A stretch of 64,000 bases of DNA from Candidatus Woesearchaeota archaeon CG10_big_fil_rev_8_21_14_0_10_44_13 (GTDB lineage Archaea > Nanobdellota > Nanobdellia > Woesearchaeales > UBA12501): NCBI GenBank assembly GCA_002762985.1, contig PCXZ01000016.1, positions 42,088 to 106,087 on the forward strand, given 5' to 3'. Position numbers and translations under genes: made by a program. The notes beneath the pieces are model-generated. The model was given only the letters and a program-made list of their open reading frames with translations, did not search any database and was not told where the DNA came from. This document shows, in pieces, positions 54,063 through 60,853 of this stretch (positions within the stretch are counted from its first letter, which is position 1; each line of letters starts with the position of its first letter).

Positions 54063-54653
54063 TTAAGCCAGATGCTTCATGCAGTTATATAGATGTATAG
54101 TATGGTTCTTCTCTTCGTCTATCTCGAAGATTGTTATGCTTGTGTTGCCGAAATTCTCTGTCTTAAGTATGTCCTGCGGCGTTTTCCCTTTTATCACGCA
54201 CATGATTGCCTTGTTTATGCCGTTATGGCCAGCAAATAAGACTGTGCCGTCCTTGTGCTTGTGCAGGACAGAATCGAGGAATTTTTTTGAACGTTCGTAC
54301 ATCTGATCAAAGCTTTCAATAGTTTTTGACTGCAGCTTCTCTTTGCTCTCGTCTTTTTTCAATCCCAGCTCTTCTCTTGTCCTGCCCTGGAATTCTGCCA
54401 GATACCTCTCCCTCAGTTCCCTTACAAAATGGACAGGCGTTTTCGGATGAAACTTAAAGATCTCTTTTGTCGTGTCAGCAGTCCTTGCAAGATCAGAAGA
54501 GTAGATGACATCAATCTGCTCGTCCTTAAGGCGTTCAGCGACTTTTCTTGCCTGATCGAGGCCTTTCTCAGAAAGCCTGCCAGGGAGATGGCCCTGGATT
54601 ATATGCTGGACATTCTCAATTGTCTCTCCGTGGCGAGTGAGGATCAATCTCAT
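54063..54653 (-). CDS. Histidine phosphatase family protein (phosphoglycerate mutase-like)
   Basis: The protein has 196 residues. The N-terminal TRHGETIEN carries catalytic His8 (RHG motif). Arg and Glu of the family occur in SSDLARTADT and RELRERYLAEFQG, and the second catalytic His is in FAGHNGINKAIM. The single-domain size fits broad-specificity phosphatases more than true glycolytic mutase, which has a longer active-site cap. The substrate is not predictable. It follows S6e on the minus strand after 18 bases and may share its transcript. Confidence 0.88.
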   Translation of the reverse strand: MRLILTRHGETIENVQHIIQGHLPGRLSEKGLDQARKVAERLKDEQIDVIYSSDLARTADTTKEIFKFHPKTPVHFVRELRERYLAEFQGRTREELGLKKDESKEKLQSKTIESFDQMYERSKKFLDSVLHKHKDGTVLFAGHNGINKAIMCVIKGKTPQDILKTENFGNTSITIFEIDEEKNHTIHLYNCMKHLA

Positions 54654-54671
54654 AATCAGTCATCTAATAGA

Positions 54672-55148
54672 TCATTTCTTCTCAGCAGGTTTTTCCGCCG
54701 GCGCAGCAGCACCTTCAGCGGGCTGTGCAGCTTCCTCTTTCTTGGGGAAAAGGTCGGCCTTCCCGTGCTTTGTGATCTTGACATTGATCTGCGCAGTCTT
54801 GTCGAACACTGTGTTCCCTGCGACGCTGACCCTCTGCCTCATCCCTTTCATAGTCCTCATGTATTTCATGTCTTTTCCGCGGGCCTTCTTCTTGTTGGAG
54901 ACTCCGACGCCTTTGACTGCAAGGATCTTTTTCCTTGCCGAGCCCTCGATGTCTTTTCTCATCGGGAATCCGCAATAGTCTGAGCCGCCTGTTATTGTGA
55001 ACTCATAGCCTGTAAGGTCAAGCATCTCGCCTTTGAATGTGTCGCCTATCTTCAGTCCGACAAGGTTCTTAGCCTGCTCGTCCTTGACTTCCTTCTGCAC
55101 TGTCTTCCCGCTCTTCGGGTCAGAAATCACAATCTTAAATTCTACCAT
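54672..55148 (-). CDS. rps6e: Ribosomal protein S6e
   Basis: The protein has 158 residues. The S6e core covers ~1-125: FKIVISDPKSGKTVQKEV, LVGLKIGDTFKGEMLDLTGYEFTITGGSDYCGFPM and KYMRTMKGMRQRVSVAGNTV. It is part of the archaeal/eukaryotic small ribosomal subunit. An Ala/Glu/Pro/Lys tail (EEAAQPAEGAAAPAEKPAEKK) extends beyond the usual archaeal length. The RBS (GGGAGGC, minus strand) lies 5 bases before the ATG within a short GCCT/AGGC hairpin. The TATA box TTATAAATC at ~55229-55237 gives a leader of about 55 bases. Secure. Confidence 0.96.
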   Translation of the reverse strand: MVEFKIVISDPKSGKTVQKEVKDEQAKNLVGLKIGDTFKGEMLDLTGYEFTITGGSDYCGFPMRKDIEGSARKKILAVKGVGVSNKKKARGKDMKYMRTMKGMRQRVSVAGNTVFDKTAQINVKITKHGKADLFPKKEEAAQPAEGAAAPAEKPAEKK

Positions 55149-55152
55149 TTTA

Positions 55153-55164
55153 TGCCTCCCGAGG
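55153..55164 (-). promoter_or_regulatory. RBS-containing hairpin before S6e
   Basis: On the minus strand GCCTCGGGAGGC can fold as GCCT-CGGG-AGGC, placing the Shine-Dalgarno GGGAGGC partly in a stem. This could tune or autoregulate translation, which is common for ribosomal proteins, but the stem is short. Confidence 0.35.
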
Positions 55165-55246
55165 CTTAGGCCATTTCCGGCTGTCCTTATTGGATGCCTC
55201 AGCTTTGTAGAGGGAAGGTTTTAGGGGGGATTTATAAGGTTTTTGG

Positions 55247-55732
55247 TCAGATCCAGCTGCCCACCCAGTCCCCTATATAATGGGTTATTATTATGACTAC
55301 GATTGCCGTGATAAGATGCTCTGCTATGGCGTGCCATGCTTTTATCTTCTGCATCTTGGCCATGTGGTAGCTGAATATTGTTATGAGCGAAAGGCCCCAT
55401 ATTATGCTTATGATTATTGCTGTGGAAAGCCCGAAGAATAGCACTGGAATCGCAAATGTCAATGCGACCACGAGCTTTGCTATGAATGTGGAGATTGTCG
55501 ATGTCCATATCTCTTTTGTAGTATGCTTATATTCCGATTCCTCAGAGATATGCATGCCAAGGGCGTCAGAAAGCGCGTCTGCGATCGCGATAAGGAATAT
55601 GCCCCCGAGAACGACATTCCTGGAATGGGTGCCTGAATGAAGGCCTACGATCATCCCCAAGGTGGTTATGACTCCTGAAGTAAGGCCGAAGCTGAACCCC
55701 TTTTTCATGGAATCCTTCATATATGCGTTCAT
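55247..55732 (-). CDS. VIT/CCC1-family-like membrane transporter
   Basis: ATG 55732 (MNAYMKDSMKKGFSFG) gives 161 residues. The longer ORF from 55810 would begin upstream of the TATA-like stretch (GTTTATATTTTTT, minus strand, ~55776-55790). Features of the VIT1/CCC1 Fe/Mn transporter family are GFSFGLTSGVITTLGMIVGLHSGT in helix 1 and IADALSDALGMHISEESE in helix 2, where the family has acidic metal-binding residues. Three further helices follow. At ~160 residues it is shorter than plant VIT1 (~250), matching small archaeal members. Metal export or sequestration is inferred. Monocistronic. Confidence 0.82.
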   Translation of the reverse strand: MNAYMKDSMKKGFSFGLTSGVITTLGMIVGLHSGTHSRNVVLGGIFLIAIADALSDALGMHISEESEYKHTTKEIWTSTISTFIAKLVVALTFAIPVLFFGLSTAIIISIIWGLSLITIFSYHMAKMQKIKAWHAIAEHLITAIVVIIITHYIGDWVGSWI

Positions 55733-55877
55733 GCGGCGGTCATTTATATAATTTTTGGGTTTTAACCGGCTTAAACCGCAAAAAATATAAACAATATGCC
55801 ATATAAACATATAATATGGGCCAGTTATCGGCTGGTTATCAGCTGACTGTCGATTTTAAAACAAAAAAGGTGGTATC

Positions 55878-56651
55878 ATGGGACTTAAAGATTTCTTCAA
55901 GACTGTATTGATGAGCCTGAACCCTGCAGCATATGAGAAGCTTGCAGAGACAAAGATGACAACTGCGATAAACTATTTCATCTCGATGGTCGCAGCGGTA
56001 TTCATAGTGATGTGCCTCCTGTTCATACCTGCATTGGTGATGATGCCAGGCAGCATAGAGGATGCGCTGGGCAATTTCAAAACCCTTGACATAAGGATAA
56101 ACCAGAGCATGAAAGGCCCCATCTACATACCTGCGAGCGGGACCAAGATAACCATAGACACATCAAAAGAATACAACGATGTCGAGAATGGCAACATAAT
56201 AATAACAGAAGGGGCGATACTCTACAAGTTCCTGCCGTTCACGACTCCGCAGATGATAGTCAGGGAAGGGAGTTTCCTAGAGAACAAGGACCAGATCGCG
56301 ACTTTCATCATGGTGCTGATCGTGGCGATGCTCCCGATGATACTGGTCGCATGCTTCCTCTTCCATCTCATTAAATATGCGATAGTGATACTGCTTGCAT
56401 TGCTTATCGGATTCTTAGTGGCAAGGATCGCAAGGTTCGGCATAACATTCGCTGAGACATCCAAAGTCGCATTGTTCGCATCGACTGTGATGGTGATCGC
56501 TGACCTGCTCACAAAACCGTTCCTGCCGACAATATACTTCGTGCAGTATGGGCTTTTCCTGCTGTTCTTCATAATAGGGATCGGAAGGGTGGGGGATTTC
56601 GAGAGTGTCGTGAGGCCTAAGAAGTTCAAGAGAAGCACGTATGAGGAATGA
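55878..56651 (+). CDS. DUF1189-like multi-pass membrane protein
   Basis: The protein has 257 residues. AAAAAAGGTGG precedes the ATG. It has a soluble N-terminus (GLKDFFKTVLMSLNPAAYEKLAE), one helix (YFISMVAAVFIVMCLLFIPALVMM), then a ~100-residue extracytoplasmic domain with a GTKITIDTSKEYN segment. Four further helices (MVLIVAMLPMILVACFLF through GLFLLFFIIGIG) and a basic tail follow. This plan resembles DUF1189 (helix, extracellular domain, helical bundle), but the match is by layout only. It is followed 24 bases later by the flavin reductase-like gene. Confidence 0.65.
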   Translation: MGLKDFFKTVLMSLNPAAYEKLAETKMTTAINYFISMVAAVFIVMCLLFIPALVMMPGSIEDALGNFKTLDIRINQSMKGPIYIPASGTKITIDTSKEYNDVENGNIIITEGAILYKFLPFTTPQMIVREGSFLENKDQIATFIMVLIVAMLPMILVACFLFHLIKYAIVILLALLIGFLVARIARFGITFAETSKVALFASTVMVIADLLTKPFLPTIYFVQYGLFLLFFIIGIGRVGDFESVVRPKKFKRSTYEE

Positions 56652-56675
56652 GGCCGGGCGATCCAGGGAATCATC

Positions 56676-57170
56676 ATGAGGATAAGCGAGCTGGCCAATC
56701 CGAGACAGGTCGTTCTTGTAAGCTCTGAAGCAGAGATAGTGCTTCTGGGCAGAAGGATGGAGAAGAAGGATATAATAACGCTGGCCTGGCACATGCCTGT
56801 CTCGATGGAACCTCCGAGGTATGCGATAAGCGTCGGAAAGACAAGGTTCTCATTGAATCTCATAAAGAAATCAAGATGCTTTGCAGTCAACTTCATGCCT
56901 GCAGAAAAGGAGAAGGAAGTTTTGCTCTGCGGCAGGACAACCGGCCAGAGCACAGACAAGTTCAGGGAATCCGGGCTTACAGAAGAGGAATGCGAGAAGA
57001 TACACTGCCCGAGGATAAAGGAAGCGCTTGGATGGCTCGAGTGTGAGGTCGTCGAGGAGATCGATGCAGGGGATCATGTTGTTTTCATAGCAAAAGTAGT
57101 CTATATGCGGGAGAAGAAGGAAGGGAAAAGATTGTTTCATGTCAGCGGGGACAGGTTTGTGAGGGTTTAG
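56676..57170 (+). CDS. Flavin reductase-like FMN-binding split-barrel protein
   Basis: The protein has 164 residues. NPRQVVLVSSEAEIVLLGRRMEKKDIITLAWHMPVSMEPPRYAISVG followed by FSLNLIKKSRCFAVNFM is the pattern of the flavin reductase-like domain (PF01613), which binds FMN at a dimer interface. The C-terminal part (ALGWLECEVVEEIDAGDHVVFIAKV) completes the barrel. Members reduce flavin, or act as flavoredoxin in anaerobes. Conserved Cys residues (LLCGRT, KIHCPRI) are present. It is co-directional with the preceding membrane protein, 24 bases apart. The substrate is unknown. Confidence 0.87.
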   Translation: MRISELANPRQVVLVSSEAEIVLLGRRMEKKDIITLAWHMPVSMEPPRYAISVGKTRFSLNLIKKSRCFAVNFMPAEKEKEVLLCGRTTGQSTDKFRESGLTEEECEKIHCPRIKEALGWLECEVVEEIDAGDHVVFIAKVVYMREKKEGKRLFHVSGDRFVRV

Positions 57171-57286
57171 ATGGAGCTGGTGGGACGAGGAGGGCATAGC
57201 AGTATTTTCTTACTTCACCATAAAACTTACTGCCGCAGCAGACAAAATTAAGGTCGCCGTCTGGGTCGATACCGAAAGATATTTAA

Positions 57287-57306
57287 ATATTAGGATATTC
57301 TAATAT
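57287..57306 (+). promoter_or_regulatory. Probable ArsR operator overlapping the promoter
   Basis: ATATTAG (57287-57293) and CTAATAT (57300-57306) form a perfect inverted repeat with a 6-base spacer. They lie between the TATA-like ATATTTAAATAT (57279-57290) and the ATG at 57313. ArsR-type repressors bind such 12-2-12-like palindromes over the start of transcription, so autorepression is likely (inference). Confidence 0.65.
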
Positions 57307-57312
57307 GTTATT

Positions 57313-57612
57313 ATGAAGGAATTATACAAAATACATGCTGAATTGTGTAAGGTATTCTCAAACCCCACAAGATTAGAAATATTGAATCTTTTGAGGGATA
57401 AAGAAATGTCAGTAACAGGACTTATTGAAAAAACAAAATTGAGCCAGTCCAATATTTCCCAGCATTTGTCAATTATGAAGTCCAAAGGTATTGTTATATC
57501 AAACAGAAAAGGCAAGAATGTCTATTACAAACTTACAAATCCAAAAATCATCAAAGCTTTTGATATAATAAGGGAGGTTTTAAGCGAAAGATTAAGAAGC
57601 AGGGTGCTGTAA
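57313..57612 (+). CDS. ArsR-family HTH regulator
   Basis: The protein has 99 residues. It is a winged helix of the ArsR type: HAELCKVFSNPTRLEILNLLRDKEMSV, recognition helix KLSQSNISQHLSIMKSKGIV, wing SNRKGKNVYYKLTNPKI. There is no obvious Cys metal-sensing motif (no Cys besides position ~13), so the inducer may not be arsenic or cadmium. It is the first gene of an operon with two SHOCT proteins, a methyltransferase, a DUF302 protein and a DsrE-like protein. Its own start is overlapped by a palindrome. The gene is AT-rich with AAA/AGA/TTA codons, unlike the surrounding genome. Confidence 0.92.
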   Translation: MKELYKIHAELCKVFSNPTRLEILNLLRDKEMSVTGLIEKTKLSQSNISQHLSIMKSKGIVISNRKGKNVYYKLTNPKIIKAFDIIREVLSERLRSRVL

Positions 57613-57621
57613 GGTGAAACC

Positions 57622-58203
57622 ATGAAAAAGACAATATTGATTTTGGCAATATTTTTGTTGGGTATTGCTGCTGTTTTGGCGCAAGAAAGCCATGATACTG
57701 AAATTGAAGAAGGCAAGAAGCTTGTGGAAAGCAAGATAAGCTGCGACAAGCTGAGTAATGAACAGCTCGAAGCTATCGGGGATTATTACATGGAACAAAT
57801 GCATCCTGGAGAAGCCCATGAAATTATGGACAACATGATGGGTGGAGAAGGCTCTGAATCTTTGAAACAGGTGCATATCAATATGGCAAAAAGGCTTTAC
57901 TGCAATGAGAATGTTTATATCGACTATGGGATGATGGGTTCTGGGGGCATGATGAACATGATGGGCAGAGGAATGATGGGCAGTTATCCAGCGAGTTACG
58001 ATTATAGCAATTATAGCTATTGGAACATTTTCCGGATATTGCTTTTTGCAGGAGTCATTTTTTTAATAGTGTGGATTATTCATAGATTCGGAATAAAAAA
58101 TACTGCCTCCGAGACACCCCTCAATATTTTGAGAAAGAGATTTGCTAAAGGAGAGATAACAAAAAAAGAGTTTGAAGGCATGAAAAAGGAGTTGGTGGGG
58201 TGA
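57622..58203 (+). CDS. Met-rich membrane protein with SHOCT domain
   Basis: The protein has 193 residues. A signal peptide (TILILAIFLLGIAAVLAQ) is followed by an extracytoplasmic domain with two Cys (ISCDKLSN, LYCNEN). A Met/Gly-rich stretch (MMGSGGMMNMMGRGMMGSY, ~113-131) then precedes one membrane helix (IFRILLFAGVIFLIVWII) and a C-terminal SHOCT motif (ETPLNILRKRFAKGEITKKEFEGMKKEL). Met-rich segments outside the membrane commonly bind Cu(I) or other soft metals; metal handling is inferred from that and from the ArsR neighbour. AAGGTGA is the RBS. The next gene starts 6 bases later. Confidence 0.8.
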   Translation: MKKTILILAIFLLGIAAVLAQESHDTEIEEGKKLVESKISCDKLSNEQLEAIGDYYMEQMHPGEAHEIMDNMMGGEGSESLKQVHINMAKRLYCNENVYIDYGMMGSGGMMNMMGRGMMGSYPASYDYSNYSYWNIFRILLFAGVIFLIVWIIHRFGIKNTASETPLNILRKRFAKGEITKKEFEGMKKELVG

Positions 58204-58208
58204 TACTC

Positions 58209-58502
58209 ATGGAAGAAAACAAAAATGTCTGGGTCTGGGTTCTTGCAGCTGCAGCATTGCTTTTCCTGTTCGGCAGTTTTGGAATGGGAGGCTACGGCAT
58301 GATGGGCTTTGGAATGGGATTCGGATTCCTCTTTATGCTGCTTTTCTGGGGGGTGTTAATATGGCTGGTTGTTACTCTTATCAATGCAGCCCAGTCAGGC
58401 AAGAAAGAGGAAGATCCATCAAACATACTTAAAAAAAGGTATGCTTCTGGGGAAATATCCAAAAAGCAATATGAGGAAATGAAAAAAGAACTTTTAAAAT
58501 GA
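58209..58502 (+). CDS. Small membrane protein with SHOCT domain
   Basis: ATG 58209 (MEENKNVWVWVLAAAALLFLFG) follows GGGGTGATA; the GTG at 58200 in the ORF track overlaps the previous stop and is less likely. This gives 97 residues: two membrane helices with Gly/Met-rich words (FGMGGYGMMGFGMGFGF) between or within them, then SHOCT (DPSNILKKRYASGEISKKQYEEMKKELLK). The SHOCT tails of this protein and its upstream neighbour are clearly related. Probably a partner of that neighbour. The stop overlaps the methyltransferase ATG (ATGA). Confidence 0.78.
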   Translation: MEENKNVWVWVLAAAALLFLFGSFGMGGYGMMGFGMGFGFLFMLLFWGVLIWLVVTLINAAQSGKKEEDPSNILKKRYASGEISKKQYEEMKKELLK

Positions 58503-59116
58503 ACACAACCATTAAAAGCAAAAAAAAGTATAACTGTATCGCGAGATTCTATGATTTACACAGCAAACTTGCTGAAAAGATATGGTTTACAAAATGGAGA
58601 AAACAGTTTATTTTACCGTTAAAAGGAAAAATTCTCGAAGTAGGGATCGGAACAGGAAAAAATATTGGGTATTATAATAAAGAAGCTGAAGTTGTAGGAA
58701 TTGATTTCTCAGAAAAGATGCTGCAGATAGCCGAAGAAAAGTTAGTTAAATCAGGTAAGAGGAATATTACCTTAAAACAGATGGATGCTGAGAATCTTGA
58801 ATTCAAAGATAATTCATTTGATTATGTTGTGACAACCTGCGTTTTTTGTTCAGTTCCCAACCCGATAAAAGGATTAAAAGAAATAAGAAGAGTTCTAAAG
58901 CCAACGGGTAAATTAATCATGATTGAACATGTGTTAAGCAAAAACCCGGTAATTGCATTAATTGAACATGTACATAATCCAATAACAAAATTTTTCATGG
59001 GGGTAAATGTTAATAGAAACACTAAACAAAATATTATTAAATCAGGTTTGAGGGTTGTGGAAGACAGAAATCTGGCATTATTAGATGTGTTTAAATTAGT
59101 TATAGCTAGAAAATGA
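58499..59116 (+). CDS. Class I SAM-dependent methyltransferase
   Basis: The protein has 205 residues. Motif I is KILEVGIGTGKNIGYY, motif II is VVGIDFSEKMLQIAEEK, and DAENLEFKDNSFDYVVTT and LKPTGKLIMIEHV follow, a UbiE/COQ5 or METTL7-like arrangement. The substrate is unknown; in this metal/sulfur-stress operon a thiol, metalloid or lipid substrate is plausible. It lacks the clustered Cys residues of ArsM arsenite methyltransferases. Translation is coupled to the upstream SHOCT gene. AT-rich codon use as in the rest of the operon. Confidence 0.87.
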   Translation: MNTTIKSKKKYNCIARFYDLHSKLAEKIWFTKWRKQFILPLKGKILEVGIGTGKNIGYYNKEAEVVGIDFSEKMLQIAEEKLVKSGKRNITLKQMDAENLEFKDNSFDYVVTTCVFCSVPNPIKGLKEIRRVLKPTGKLIMIEHVLSKNPVIALIEHVHNPITKFFMGVNVNRNTKQNIIKSGLRVVEDRNLALLDVFKLVIARK

Positions 59117-59136
59117 TTTCCTAAGGAGGTAAAAGA

Positions 59137-59526
59137 ATGAAAACTGATGATTTCGCATACATTGTTGAAACGAAAAAAAGTTTTGATGATGCTGTTGTTT
59201 CCGTTTTGAAGGCTGTCGAGCAAAAAGGCTGGGCATTATTTCAGATTTATGATGTAAAGGAGAGATTGGCTGCCAAGGGGTTTGAGCAAAGGCCGCTAAA
59301 AATAATCGAAATCTGTTCAGGTAGATATGCAAATCAGTTCTTAAATAAAAATAGATTAATATCCCTCTGCATGCCATGTAAAATCAACGTTCTGGAGGAA
59401 AACGAAAAAGTAAAAATTGTTGGAATGAAGCCGACGATGATTTCTCAATTCTTCCCGGAGGTAAGCAAAAAGGAAGCTGAACAAGTTGAGAAGGATGTAA
59501 TTGAGATGGTTGATAATGCGAGGTAA
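59137..59526 (+). CDS. DUF302 family protein
   Basis: The protein has 129 residues with a strong RBS (AAGGAGGTAAAAG). AYIVETKKSFDDAVVSVLKAVEQKGWALFQIYDVKERLAAKGF and the cysteines in IIEICSGRYAN and LCMPCKINV match DUF302 (PF03625), a small alpha/beta fold often found beside sulfur- and heavy-metal-related genes. In most members the equivalent of EICSGRYA is E(I/V)C(N/S)P.A, which may bind a ligand. Biochemical role unknown. Two Cys in a CxxC (MPC with the preceding LC) add to the soft-metal theme of the operon. Confidence 0.87.
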   Translation: MKTDDFAYIVETKKSFDDAVVSVLKAVEQKGWALFQIYDVKERLAAKGFEQRPLKIIEICSGRYANQFLNKNRLISLCMPCKINVLEENEKVKIVGMKPTMISQFFPEVSKKEAEQVEKDVIEMVDNAR

Positions 59527-59531
59527 AAATC

Positions 59532-59858
59532 ATGAAAATAGGCATAATTTTAAACACAAACGATGCAGAAACCTGTTGGAATTGTTTTCGATTTGGAAAT
59601 GAAGCTCTTAGCAAAAATCATTCTGTGAAGGTATTTCTTCTTGGGAAGGGGGTTGAGGTTGAAAACGTAAAAGATACAAAATTTCCGCTGCTTGAAGGCT
59701 CAATTAAGAAATTCGTAAAAAATAGCGGTGTTATTCTTGCTTGTGGAACTTGCTTGAAAATGAGGGGAAAAGAAGAGAGCAATATATGCCCTGTTTCTGC
59801 AATGGAAGATATGTTAAAGTTAGTTGAAGAATCTGATAAAATTGTTGCATTTGGTTAG
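59532..59858 (+). CDS. DsrE-like protein
   Basis: The protein has 108 residues. MKIGIILNTNDAETCWNCFRFGNEAL opens a flavodoxin-like DsrE fold; VILACGTCLKMRGKEESNICPVSAMEDMLKLV places the conserved active-site Cys (ACGTCLKMRG). The family relays persulfide sulfur between proteins (TusBCD, DsrEFH). The WNC near the N-terminus adds another Cys pair (TCWNC). Last gene of the ArsR operon, 5 bases after DUF302. Sulfur handling or persulfide relay is inferred; the partner proteins are not in the window. Confidence 0.87.
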   Translation: MKIGIILNTNDAETCWNCFRFGNEALSKNHSVKVFLLGKGVEVENVKDTKFPLLEGSIKKFVKNSGVILACGTCLKMRGKEESNICPVSAMEDMLKLVEESDKIVAFG

Positions 59859-60009
59859 AAATACGGCGACCCCATAAAAAGTTAGGAAGCAAGCGTACAT
59901 CCTTTAGGTATATCATTTACAACAACAAACTTTAAAAACAAAAAGATAAACCCCGACAGAAGGATTGAGCAGTTTCAACCGATTTCAACCCAACAAAAAA
60001 GGTGCTACA

Positions 60010-60504
60010 ATGGATGTCGAACAGATGCAGAAGATAAACAAGCTCGCAAGAGAGCTTATGCAGCATGGCATCGCCCCTGATATGGAAGAGGCGACAAAGC
60101 AGGCTGAGCTTATGATAAACAAGGGGGACAATAGCATTTCTGAAGTCATAAGGCCTAATAGCACAAAAAGGCCCGAGGAGAGGCAGCAGGTCCAGCAGAG
60201 AGAGGAAAGAAGCGACAATGAAGGCGCTGTCATCATGGAGCTCAGGAAACTGGCCACCCAGCTGGGCGAACAGTCAAGGACAATAAAATCCCTGAAAGAG
60301 CAGCTTGACGGCGTCAAGGATGAGATGGGGAAGCTCAAGGCGATGAAGACCCATCAGCCAGTCATGATCAAGCAGCCATTCGAGGAGCAGGTCCACCTGA
60401 AGAAAGAAGAGGTAAAGAAAGACGAACCGCATCCAAGGGTGGGCGCATATGCGTCAGAGGATGTTTCCATAGAGAAGTTCTTTTATTCCGGGCCGCCGAA
60501 GTGA
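60010..60504 (+). CDS. Coiled-coil protein of unknown function
   Basis: ATG 60010 (MDVEQMQKINKLAREL) lies 5 bases after AAAGGTG; the ORF start at 59965 has no RBS and sits near the promoter. This gives 164 residues. There is a short helical domain (~1-45, with AREL...HGIAPDMEEATKQAELMI), a charged Gln/Arg-rich linker (TKRPEERQQVQQREERSD), a coiled coil (VIMELRKLATQLGEQSRTIKSLKEQLDGVKDEM, ~75-115), and a flexible end with SVEKFFY-like SIEKFFYSG. No Cys, no membrane helix. No family was recognised. Codon use matches the native genome. Confidence 0.78.
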   Translation: MDVEQMQKINKLARELMQHGIAPDMEEATKQAELMINKGDNSISEVIRPNSTKRPEERQQVQQREERSDNEGAVIMELRKLATQLGEQSRTIKSLKEQLDGVKDEMGKLKAMKTHQPVMIKQPFEEQVHLKKEEVKKDEPHPRVGAYASEDVSIEKFFYSGPPK

Positions 60505-60671
60505 ACAGGCGATAGCAGGCAAACCTTGCATAAACAACAGCGGGCATATAGGTTTTGATTGAATTGAAGTCATAGCTAGATTTATATAAATGGCTGCGCA
60601 GATTAAAGTATTAGGAATTAAGGGAATGGCGGTTTTTGGCCCGATTGCCGCTTGTTGTCACTTATAGTATG

Positions 60672-60706
60672 TATATACTCCAGTATATAAATGTTTATAT
60701 ATAAAG
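60672..60706 (+). promoter_or_regulatory. Promoter with inverted repeat upstream of the S-layer-type gene
   Basis: TATATAC (60672-60678) and GTATATA (60683-60689) form an inverted repeat with a TCCA spacer, directly before a TATA box TTTATATATAAAG (60694-60706). The remaining ~150 bases to the start form a leader with a second TATA-like ATTTAAAG. An earlier GATTTATATAAATGG (60570-60584) is another promoter-like stretch. The rest of this 349-base gap shows nothing else. Confidence 0.5.
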
Positions 60707-60853
60707 TGTGACTATTCAAAAATGGCAAAAAAGCTCAAAAGAGGGGTACTTGAGGGTTATTCACCTAGAAAATAGGCTGTTTTGACCTTTTAAATGCATT
60801 TTAAGCATTAATGATAGATACAAGATTATTTAAAGACTATGGAGGTCTGTAAA

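Noticed and set aside
60722-60775. 17-codon leader ORF (MAKKLKRG...) before the S-layer-type gene
   Set aside because: Its ATG lies at or before the predicted transcription start (TATA at 60694-60706) and there is no RBS; too short to support.
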